Source: Sulfurospirillum oryzae (GTDB taxonomy: Bacteria > Campylobacterota > Campylobacteria > Campylobacterales > Sulfurospirillaceae). From it: a stretch of DNA of 64,000 nt. Of the stretch, positions 25,868 to 32,929 are shown one piece after another (within the stretch, counting starts at the first letter, position 1; the number at the start of each line of letters is the position of its first letter). The position numbers and the translations under genes are program-made. The notes beneath the pieces were generated by a model. That model was not told where the DNA came from, made no database searches, and saw nothing but the letters and a program-made list of their open reading frames with translations. The DNA is taken from NCBI RefSeq assembly GCF_025770725.1, contig NZ_JANZKZ010000001.1:1-64000 (forward strand), given 5' to 3'.

Positions 25868-25883
25868 TTTACTATAGTAGGTT
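25868..25883. promoter_or_regulatory. operator 2 for the XRE regulator (proximal)
   Basis: TTTACTATAGTAGGTT, read on the reverse strand as AACCTACTATAGTAAA, is a weaker copy of the distal operator and sits 7 bases before the regulator's ATG, where bound protein would block its own translation start region. This suggests autoregulation. Confidence 0.6.
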
Positions 25884-25889
25884 AAAAAA

Positions 25890-26147
25890 ATGACTAAGCA
25901 CTCCCTTCTTGATGAAGAGACTATTAACCTTTATAAGACGATTGGGAAAAATGTGAAGTTCTTTAGAATGCAAAAAGGATTAACGCAGTTAGAGTTATCA
26001 CTTGCAATGGGTTACAAGTCTGTTAGCTTAGTATCTGCCGCTGAACTTTACACCAACAATAAGCACTTCAATATAGAACACTTACAGAAAATCAGTAAAA
26101 TTCTCAATGTGCCTATTGCAGCTTTCTTTGAAGAAAACACTAAATAG
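25890..26147 (+). CDS. XRE-family regulator of the right element
   Basis: 85 residues forming one helix-turn-helix domain (KFFRMQKGLTQLELSLAMGYKSVSLVSAAEL, then HFNIEHLQKISKILNVPIAAFF). It is clearly homologous to the regulator at 50635 in the core genome, sharing the KHFN-EH pattern and the length. Two palindromic operators lie immediately upstream. A single-domain regulator of this kind commonly keeps element genes silent or controls a divergent partner; its target here is most likely the membrane protein at 25452 and itself. Confidence 0.85.
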   Translation: MTKHSLLDEETINLYKTIGKNVKFFRMQKGLTQLELSLAMGYKSVSLVSAAELYTNNKHFNIEHLQKISKILNVPIAAFFEENTK

Positions 26148-26151
26148 CAAC

Positions 26152-26772
26152 CTATCTTTTAATTAAGAATACTACAGGACAATAAGCATTTTGATCATCT
26201 TCACAAAAAATAAAATCTTGACCATATTGTTCTATTTTAAAGATATCACCAACCATTGCTTTTGCTTGCATGAATATATTATTAATTTGCTTTTGCAATT
26301 TATCTTTGGCAGTGTTCTTATATTGTTGTGAAATATAAAAAGCAATAACCCCAAATTGTATTTTTGAATTTGTAGTCTTTCTCTTTAAAACTTCTTTAAT
26401 ACGCTTTAAATCTTCTTCAATTTTTTTAAAAATATGAACTCCATTTTTTACTTCAATTACAGCTCTTGGTGTCAGACCATCTGCCCACCATAAGACAACA
26501 TCAAATCTACCTTTTGTTCTAATATCCGAATGTATTCTTCCACTTCCTTTTGCATGAGCATGATCCAAAATGTAGCTAACATTGTCTTCCATGGTTACAA
26601 ACTTCTTTTTCTCTAAATTTGCAATACTCTCTGCAATTCTTACAGTTATGAAATATTCAGGAGCATTCCAAAGCCACTCACCATCAGTCCATTTTAAATA
26701 CTCATTATGGGCGTTAATTATTGCTCCTAAAGCACAGTTAACAACTTCATCCATACTCACACATCGGCTCAT
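26152..26772 (-). CDS. PD-(D/E)XK-like nuclease domain protein
   Basis: 206 residues, soluble. The centre reads GRFDVVLWW...PRAVIEVKNG (about 88-110), a strand-D-(x)n-strand-E-x-K pattern typical of the PD-(D/E)XK fold, and is followed by a helix rich in Lys (KKIEEDLKRIKEVLKRK). I cannot name the family. It lies convergent with the XRE gene, 4 bases away, and alone, so it may be a single-gene defence effector or a remnant of a restriction system. Confidence 0.55.
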   Translation of the reverse strand: MSRCVSMDEVVNCALGAIINAHNEYLKWTDGEWLWNAPEYFITVRIAESIANLEKKKFVTMEDNVSYILDHAHAKGSGRIHSDIRTKGRFDVVLWWADGLTPRAVIEVKNGVHIFKKIEEDLKRIKEVLKRKTTNSKIQFGVIAFYISQQYKNTAKDKLQKQINNIFMQAKAMVGDIFKIEQYGQDFIFCEDDQNAYCPVVFLIKR

Positions 26773-26887
26773 TGTGTATCCTCAAGAAAATCTTACTATC
26801 CCTTTATTATACACCCAATTATTTCGTATCTTTGAAAATTGAAAGCATATATTCTAAATTGGAATTCAATTCTTAGGAGAATTACAA

Positions 26888-27001
26888 ATGAAGAATCAAA
26901 CAACAATGTGCATTATTATCCGATGCACTGCTTTAGCCATTATTGCCATCATGTCTGCTCGCCAAACCTTGAGCCATCAGTCTAAAAAGCTCGAACCATG
27001 A
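26888..27001 (+). CDS. 37-residue membrane peptide, coupled to the next gene
   Basis: ATG at 26888, seven bases after the RBS TAGGAGA, opens a 37-codon frame (MKNQTTMCIIIRCTALAIIAIMSARQ...) with a single hydrophobic helix (about 7-23). Its TGA overlaps the ATG of the 117-residue protein by 4 bases, so the two are coupled. The short amphiphilic/hydrophobic make-up resembles type I toxins or small membrane regulators. No homologue is recognised. Confidence 0.55.
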   Translation: MKNQTTMCIIIRCTALAIIAIMSARQTLSHQSKKLEP

Positions 27002-27351
27002 TAGAGCTTTTAAATAAAGGCGATGTAAGCCTAATACACAACCCTGCGTTAAAAGAATATGCCATCTACTCATTGGAAAGACTGCCTAGTGATTTTGTCT
27101 ATCTTGAGTATGGCTACTTCATCATCATTGAACACTTCGATGAACTCCTTCAAAACCCTCTACCCTTTTCAAAATGCAAACTGCCCTCTTTCAATGATGG
27201 CTTGTTTGAGTACATAGAATTGGTAGAGCAAAAGGGAGATATCTTGGAGATCGTTATTTTGGTTAATAATGATTTTGGGGTGAGCTTGATACTTGAATCT
27301 AAGATCGTTCCAAAAGAGATTTTAGACAAGCTACTGCAATATCAACTTTAG
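26998..27351 (+). CDS. uncharacterised 117-residue protein
   Basis: A soluble, acidic protein (MIELLNKGDVSLIHNPALKEYAIYSLERLPSDF...) that I do not recognise. It has no RBS of its own; the ATG sits on the stop codon of the 37-residue peptide gene, so translation depends on the upstream frame. Such peptide-plus-acidic-partner pairs are often toxin/antitoxin-like, but here the order and function are unknown. Confidence 0.65.
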   Translation: MIELLNKGDVSLIHNPALKEYAIYSLERLPSDFVYLEYGYFIIIEHFDELLQNPLPFSKCKLPSFNDGLFEYIELVEQKGDILEIVILVNNDFGVSLILESKIVPKEILDKLLQYQL

Positions 27352-27533
27352 TCAAAAAGTGGCTTGTTTGGCACATAAAAGGCTCAAGATTTGACACGGG
27401 CAAAGGTTGAAAGCGTTGCAAAGTCCTATATAGTAGGCGTTTTAGAGAAGTGAACCGTCGGCTATTAAAGTCGATAGTTCACTTCTTGTCATTATAGTTA
27501 TTAGCATTCATATAATTTTTTTTATCTATTCAT

Positions 27534-27576
27534 AACCCGTTCAACCCGTCATTCTACGGGTACAATGGGTTGATAT
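27534..27576. repeat. AACCCGTT repeat between the 117- and 253-residue genes
   Basis: AACCCGTTCAACCCGTC (27534-27550) is followed by ACGGGTACAATGGGTT (27556-27571), the same tandem/inverted layout as behind the integrase ends, but without an integrase fragment beside it. It may mark an older cargo junction. The rest of 27352-27578 holds no gene that I can see. Confidence 0.5.
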
Positions 27577-27578
27577 TT

Positions 27579-28301
27579 TCATATATTTTTACTTTCGTTT
27601 GCAATTGATAATCTTTTTTCTAAAGAAAGTCCTTTTTTATAAATAAGATCTAATTTGATTGCTTTCTTAAGAACAATTATTTTGACTTCCTTGATATCTT
27701 TAATATGATAAATCTGAAATCTTCTATTCAAGATATTTTTCTCAACCATTGCATTAAAATCTTTTTGATTGTAGCCGTTATTAACATATTCATTTACATC
27801 TTTTTCGATTCTCTTTTTTATACAATTTCCTTCAAAAGCGATCTCAATCATTTTTGAAAAATCATACGGATGAGTAGCGAAAAATCTACTATAAATATTA
27901 TCACTCATGTGCATGTTAAAATTTTCATCAGAACTTTTTTGTTTTAATTTATATTTGGAAATAGTGCTTGCAATAGTTTTATCAGAAAATTGATATAAGA
28001 ACAAAGAGTCAATTTGTCCTTTATATTGAAAATTATAAATACTTAAAGTAAAAAGAATTTTTTTGAAATACTCATAAGTTTCTGTTTTTTCAAATCTACC
28101 TTTCACATGACGAATGTCATTTTTTTTTTGAATTAATTCTTTTAATATACTCTTATATAATTCATAATCCAAACCAACTTCGTAAAAAAATTCATCAACT
28201 TTAATACTATATTTTTTTTGTTCAGGAGACATGTCATATAGAATATTCTTTTTCATATGACGACATTTAAATTTATTTTGATCGACTCCATTAATTTCCA
28301 T
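27579..28301 (-). CDS. uncharacterised 240-residue basic protein
   Basis: The start at 28301 is preferred because AAAGGAG lies nine bases upstream; ATGs at 28322 and 28340 in the same frame have no good RBS. The protein is Lys-rich, mainly helical and soluble (for example KRIEKDVNEYVNNGYNQKDF, KKAIKLDLIYKKGLSLEKRL). No family is recognised. It is divergent from the primase gene, with 228 bases between, and very AT-rich. It could be an accessory replication or excision factor of the element. Confidence 0.6.
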   Translation of the reverse strand: MEINGVDQNKFKCRHMKKNILYDMSPEQKKYSIKVDEFFYEVGLDYELYKSILKELIQKKNDIRHVKGRFEKTETYEYFKKILFTLSIYNFQYKGQIDSLFLYQFSDKTIASTISKYKLKQKSSDENFNMHMSDNIYSRFFATHPYDFSKMIEIAFEGNCIKKRIEKDVNEYVNNGYNQKDFNAMVEKNILNRRFQIYHIKDIKEVKIIVLKKAIKLDLIYKKGLSLEKRLSIANESKNI

Positions 28302-28529
28302 AAATTTTAACTCCTTTTTCATTTTATATCGAACATTCACCTAGTATGATATGCTATAAGGCTTATGTTCGACCAACTCAAGAAAGCCTATTTTTAGGGC
28401 TTTTTCCTTATTTTTCTACTCTTCACTTTTTGGTTCAGAAAAGAATACTATGCCACTTTGAATTCAAACATCTAAATGGTGAGTACGCATGCAATGCTCA
28501 CCATAAAATAAAAATCATAGGAGTTTATC

Positions 28530-30794
28530 ATGCAATATGATAACAAAATATCACTGTCATATACAGTGAAAAATAATAGCAAAGCAATTAAGTTTGAAGT
28601 TCAAGAGCTGTTATTTAAGGATATTCCTTCTTTGACAAAAAAACATCATTACTCAAATTTGATTTTTAACGGTGGTGAACGAAAAGGAGTCAATTTCTTA
28701 TCAGCAAATTTGCTCACATTAGATGTTGATGGAGGGTTGGCAATTGATCAAGCCAAAGTAATGCTTGATGGTTATAGAAGTCTCATTGTGACAACAAAGA
28801 GCCACCAAAAAACAGAAAAAAATGGTAACCCCATTGAAGCACAAGACCGATTTCGCATTTTTATTGACCTAGAAGAGCCAATCAGTGATCCAATCATCTA
28901 TCAACAGGTCATTCAAGGATTGATTAATACCTTTCATGCAGACCAAGCCTGCAAGGATCTTGCTCGATTCTACTACTGTAACCCTAATCAAGAGGTAATT
29001 ACAATAGGTGGCGATAAGTATTGGGATATTTCCCAATACTTAAAAAAAGAGGTTGGAAATAGCCAGCCTCCTTTAGCTCCACAAAAAAAAGCTAAAGGCA
29101 AGGGAGGAAAAATAAAATTTGAAGATACTCAAATTGTAAAAACGAGTTCGTACGGTGAATTGAATGTCGAGAAGTTATTTGAAACACTCGAAGATGGTTC
29201 AAGTGAAACCATTCATTGTTGTATTCATCCAGAAAATCATGCCCACAATGACGCTACACCATCATGTGTTGTGAGCCGTAATGGAGAATATTTAAACTTC
29301 AAGTGCTATGTCTGCGAAGATACTGCCTACTATCATAAGAAAGAAAAGAAAATTCCTTTTCTATTTCTTCCTCAGAAAGTTGTTATTCAAGAGGGATTAA
29401 CTCTTCTTGAAGACATAATGAAAGAAGCTATCAATTCGCTTCCAATGCAATATGAAAAAAATGAAAAAAAGCTTGTAAAGGTTGTTGTAGAAAATATCTT
29501 GTATAACTGCGCACTTCCTATATGCGCTTATGCAAACACATTACATATTTACTACCATGGAAAATGGCATGCCATTGATAATCCAGAGGCAGAAAAATAT
29601 ATACTCGTTAAAGGAATGGTAGAGAAAACGCTTGGGTTCATAAATCCTATAGCAACAGTTATTCATCAAGTTCTGGCAGAATTAAAAACTATATATCAAT
29701 CTTTAAATGGCTACATTAATAGAAAAGATGTTTATATCAACATGGCAAATGGCGTTGTACGTATTTCCAAAGAAGGAAGCATAAACCTACTCCCTCATGA
29801 CCCATCTTATGGGTTTAAATGGCAACTGCCCTATAACTACAACCCTGAGGCAAACTGCCCACAGACTTTGCAATTCTTACAAGATGTTGTTGAAGATGAA
29901 AATGCAATAAAAGTCCTACAAGAATTTTTTGGGTACATTTTTTTACCACACAAATTCATGAACCACGAAAAGTGTCTGTGGTTGTATGGATCAACAGGGG
30001 CTAACGGGAAATCAGTGCTATTATCACTCGTACACCAGCTCATAGACGAGACCAATATCTCGCATATGAACCTATCGGAACTAGCAGATCCAATAAAACG
30101 GACAATGCTACTCGGTAAGGTGTTGAATATAACGAATGATGCCACTACAAAAGGCATAGATGCAGGAACCTATAAGGCTCTAATTTCTGGAGAAACTACG
30201 ACCATTCGTCAATTGTACAAAGGAGCTGCAGAATTAAAAGCACCTCCTAAGTTCATTATTGCAACGAATGAGTTGCCCTTAATGGAGCAAGGAGCAGAAG
30301 CGTTTGTAAGAAGAATGATACTCGTCCCCTTCAACAAGCAGATACCTGAGGCACAAAGAGATATCCATCTCTCATCAAAGCTTACAAGCGAAGTGGAAGG
30401 TTTCTTTAACTTCGCTCTTGTTGGACTTCAAAGATTGATTGAAAACCAACAATTCACAAAATCAAACCTTATCGCATCAGCAACATCTGATTATCTATGT
30501 GAGCTTGATGTTTTAAGCGATTTTTTACAGGATCACCCTATTGAAGCATTGCATGGTAAAAATGTACCGTATCTAGATCAAAGTGAAATCTTCACAAAAA
30601 TAGGAGAATGGTGTAAGCAAAACCATAGAAAAAATCCGTACAACACCCCAAGACAACTAAGGGATAAACTTATTTCTCAAAAAGATCATAGCTTTGATCT
30701 GTACAAAAACAACAAGATTTATGGTATCAAAGGTAGATGGCAATTAACAAAAGTGGAAGTAAAAGTTCCATCAGATGTAAGTGACTATGAATAA
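28530..30794 (+). CDS. P4-type primase/SF3 helicase of the element
   Basis: 754 residues. The N-terminal part (about 50-150: LLTLDVDGGLAIDQ, RFRIFIDLEEPI, ARFYYCNP) resembles an archaeo-eukaryotic-type primase. A zinc-binding block follows (CCIHPENH, PSC, CYVCE, about 229-265). The helicase has a D5-N-like region and Walker A LYGSTGANGKS (about 486-496), Walker B/C stretch VLNITNDAT and PPKFIIATNELP, and an Arg-finger region AEAFVRRMILVPF. This is the replication protein of P4-like satellites and integrative plasmids, so the element probably replicates autonomously after excision. RBS TAGGAG, ATG at 28530. Confidence 0.88.
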   Translation: MQYDNKISLSYTVKNNSKAIKFEVQELLFKDIPSLTKKHHYSNLIFNGGERKGVNFLSANLLTLDVDGGLAIDQAKVMLDGYRSLIVTTKSHQKTEKNGNPIEAQDRFRIFIDLEEPISDPIIYQQVIQGLINTFHADQACKDLARFYYCNPNQEVITIGGDKYWDISQYLKKEVGNSQPPLAPQKKAKGKGGKIKFEDTQIVKTSSYGELNVEKLFETLEDGSSETIHCCIHPENHAHNDATPSCVVSRNGEYLNFKCYVCEDTAYYHKKEKKIPFLFLPQKVVIQEGLTLLEDIMKEAINSLPMQYEKNEKKLVKVVVENILYNCALPICAYANTLHIYYHGKWHAIDNPEAEKYILVKGMVEKTLGFINPIATVIHQVLAELKTIYQSLNGYINRKDVYINMANGVVRISKEGSINLLPHDPSYGFKWQLPYNYNPEANCPQTLQFLQDVVEDENAIKVLQEFFGYIFLPHKFMNHEKCLWLYGSTGANGKSVLLSLVHQLIDETNISHMNLSELADPIKRTMLLGKVLNITNDATTKGIDAGTYKALISGETTTIRQLYKGAAELKAPPKFIIATNELPLMEQGAEAFVRRMILVPFNKQIPEAQRDIHLSSKLTSEVEGFFNFALVGLQRLIENQQFTKSNLIASATSDYLCELDVLSDFLQDHPIEALHGKNVPYLDQSEIFTKIGEWCKQNHRKNPYNTPRQLRDKLISQKDHSFDLYKNNKIYGIKGRWQLTKVEVKVPSDVSDYE

Positions 30795-30815
30795 AGTCAC
30801 AAAAATATATTAAAA

Positions 30816-30848
30816 ATATGAGTAAGTGGGGATACTACTTACTCATAT
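30816..30848 (+). terminator. 12-bp perfect hairpin between primase and integrase
   Basis: ATATGAGTAAGT (30816-30827) and ACTTACTCATAT (30837-30848) pair around a 9-base loop, 26 bases before the integrase start. No T run follows. A smaller hairpin (GTGACT/AGTCAC, 30781-30800) covers the primase stop. They may limit read-through into int or bind a regulator. Confidence 0.6.
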
Positions 30849-30873
30849 CTCACAACTAAACAAAGGAAATACA

Positions 30874-32079
30874 ATGAAAGTTAAACAACCAAAAGCAGCG
30901 CAAGCCCTTGCTCCTTCAAAGCCTGTTCTTACTGTACCACAAGGCTTTAATGAGCATGAAGACTTGTTAAAAAGTGTTCGAGTATATAGTAAAGGTGGCA
31001 AGATTTGCTTGGATTATCGGCTTGTCGATGAGTACCGAAAAAATGGTCAAGATCGTATTCGTTTTAGCCTAAAGCTTGATGATACGCCCTTAAACCTACA
31101 ACGCACTGAGCGAGACAAATATGCCCTTGCATTGGAGCATTTTCTCTTAAATAATGAAGTGAATGATGATAACTATACCATTGATGATATTGCTTTAAAA
31201 GCATTGAATGAGGATAGACACAATCGTGCAGAAGATACGCACAACGATTATATTCAAATCTATACAAAGTACATTAAACCTTACTTTGGAAATAAGCACT
31301 TGGTGGATATTAAAGTAACGGACTTGAAGGCTTGGAAGAACAACTTAATTGAATCCCATCAGTTAAGTAAGTCACGCTTTAACAAATACTATCGAACCTT
31401 TAACTTCATTTGGAACTATGCTCTTGTCAATGAGATGATCGATAAAAACCCTTTAGCTCTCGTGGATAAGAAGTCTAAGCAGTTCAGCAAGAGCAAAAGC
31501 GATTCTTCGCAGAAATATTACAGTAAAGAGGAGGTGCAACGTATTCTCGAAAATGCTACTGGGTGGTTCAAAGCGTTTCTCACTTTGTCATTCAATACAG
31601 GGCTTAGAACGGGTGAAGCTTTGGCTTTACAATGGGGTGATATTGACTTTGAGAACAATACGATCACCATACAACGCAGTCAAAGACATGGCAAGTTAAA
31701 ATCAACTAAGACGAACATTGTCAATACCGTTTATATGCCTGCTCCTGTTAAAGAAGCGTTAGAACTTCACAAGCAAACTGCAAAAAGCGACTTGTGGGTC
31801 TTTCCTAATGAAAATACGCTGCAACCCTACTTCGAGTCACGTCCAATCGTGAAAACGTATTTAAAGCCCCTTTTAGAGCGTTTAAACATTACTTACAAAA
31901 CCCTCTATGCCACTCGTCACAGCTTTGCAAGTTCTGTTGTTGAGAATAATATGCCTATCACTCTTGCTCAGAAGTATTTAGGACATACGAAGCTTTCTAC
32001 TACGATGGATTATTACGTTAAAAATGGCTTGATGGATGTTGCTAATATTGACAAGGGAATTGATAGATTGTTTGCGTAG
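30874..32079 (+). CDS. tyrosine-type site-specific integrase
   Basis: 401 residues from ATG at 30874, preceded by AAAGGAAAT; an earlier in-frame ATG (30826) lies within the hairpin region and has no RBS. The N-terminal ~110 residues are an arm-binding/DUF4102-like region, followed by the core-binding SAM-like domain (DTHNDYIQIYTKYIKPYFG) and the catalytic domain with Arg in TGLRTGEALAL, TRHSFASSVV and the final GHTKLSTTMDYY with the nucleophilic Tyr. It is the only intact integrase here and presumably acts at the tRNA-Met att sites 7.7 kb away. Its last ~545 bases recur at 16623 and its last 330 at 18727. Confidence 0.95.
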   Translation: MKVKQPKAAQALAPSKPVLTVPQGFNEHEDLLKSVRVYSKGGKICLDYRLVDEYRKNGQDRIRFSLKLDDTPLNLQRTERDKYALALEHFLLNNEVNDDNYTIDDIALKALNEDRHNRAEDTHNDYIQIYTKYIKPYFGNKHLVDIKVTDLKAWKNNLIESHQLSKSRFNKYYRTFNFIWNYALVNEMIDKNPLALVDKKSKQFSKSKSDSSQKYYSKEEVQRILENATGWFKAFLTLSFNTGLRTGEALALQWGDIDFENNTITIQRSQRHGKLKSTKTNIVNTVYMPAPVKEALELHKQTAKSDLWVFPNENTLQPYFESRPIVKTYLKPLLERLNITYKTLYATRHSFASSVVENNMPITLAQKYLGHTKLSTTMDYYVKNGLMDVANIDKGIDRLFA

Positions 32080-32109
32080 GTGAGGTAGGGAGTTTTTTAG
32101 GAAAGTGTT

Positions 32110-32155
32110 AACCCGTTGACCCGTTGGATGTTGAGTTCTATCGAGTTAACGGGTT
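32110..32155. repeat. AACCCGTT tandem/inverted repeat after the intact integrase
   Basis: AACCCGTTGACCCGTT (32110-32125) and AACGGGTT (32148-32155) can pair into a hairpin. It lies 30 bases after the int stop and may be its terminator as well as a recombination or binding site. The other 117 bases up to 32272 hold no gene. Confidence 0.7.
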
Positions 32156-32272
32156 TTGATGGAAACAAAAGTGCTAATTTAGAAGTGAAAAGTTTAGTTC
32201 CGCCCTCCTATTATTTCATAAATTGCCTGCAGGTTTATTTATTGGCTCCACTGCTTTGTTATGTATTTTATT

Positions 32273-32929
32273 TTATAAACTGTTGCTATATTTCTCTAAC
32301 CATTTAATTGATTCTTTATAGTCTGGATAATAGGATTTTAACAAAGTCCAAAATTTATTCGTATGATTCATCACAACCGTATGTAGTAATTCGTGAATAA
32401 TAATATAATCAATCACATATTCAGGCGCCTTAATAAGCTTCCAGTTCAAAGAAATATTTTTTTCAGCAGAACAGTTTCCCCATTTATTTCTCTCGTCTCT
32501 GATGTATAGTTTGTTATAGGGAAAGTTCAGTTTTGTTGATAATTGTTCTATCCGTTTTGTTAAATATTTTTTTGACTCATTACGATACCATTTTTCTTGA
32601 ACTTGCGGGTCAGTTAAATCTCTTTTGGAAGTTATCGTCTTATGTTCGGCATTAATGATTACTTTTTGCGAAAAACTGGTGTCATAAAAATAATTGTATC
32701 TATTACCAAAAAGCAAAAGCTGATTTCTTTGCAATTCAATTTTTGACATTGATTCAAAATATTTTACATTCTTAGCAATCCATTTTGCTTTTTTGCTAAG
32801 TAATGAAGAAATATCGTCTTCGGAAAACGAAGGTGGGGCAATAATACGCACCTTTCCATCTTCGCTTACTCGAAGTCGGGCATGTTTTACTTCTTTTCGG
32901 ATTAATATGTAATTCTCTGGTAATTGCAT
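32273..32929 (-). CDS. YgjP-like zinc metallopeptidase (DUF45) of the type I RM operon
   Basis: 218 residues. The zinc site is IIIHELLHTVVMNHTNKFW (about 173-191), H-E-x-x-H plus a third His, and RDERNKWGNCS is the other conserved block of the DUF45/YgjP family. Genes of this family are often the last gene of type I restriction operons, as here: the start overlaps the end of hsdR at a single base. Whether it processes HsdR or another protein is not known. Confidence 0.88.
   Translation of the reverse strand: MQLPENYILIRKEVKHARLRVSEDGKVRIIAPPSFSEDDISSLLSKKAKWIAKNVKYFESMSKIELQRNQLLLFGNRYNYFYDTSFSQKVIINAEHKTITSKRDLTDPQVQEKWYRNESKKYLTKRIEQLSTKLNFPYNKLYIRDERNKWGNCSAEKNISLNWKLIKAPEYVIDYIIIHELLHTVVMNHTNKFWTLLKSYYPDYKESIKWLEKYSNSL

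Noticed and set aside
28346-28540. 64-codon forward frame before the primase
   Set aside because: Overlaps the primase start in another frame, has no RBS, and its composition (many Phe, His, Tyr) is not protein-like.
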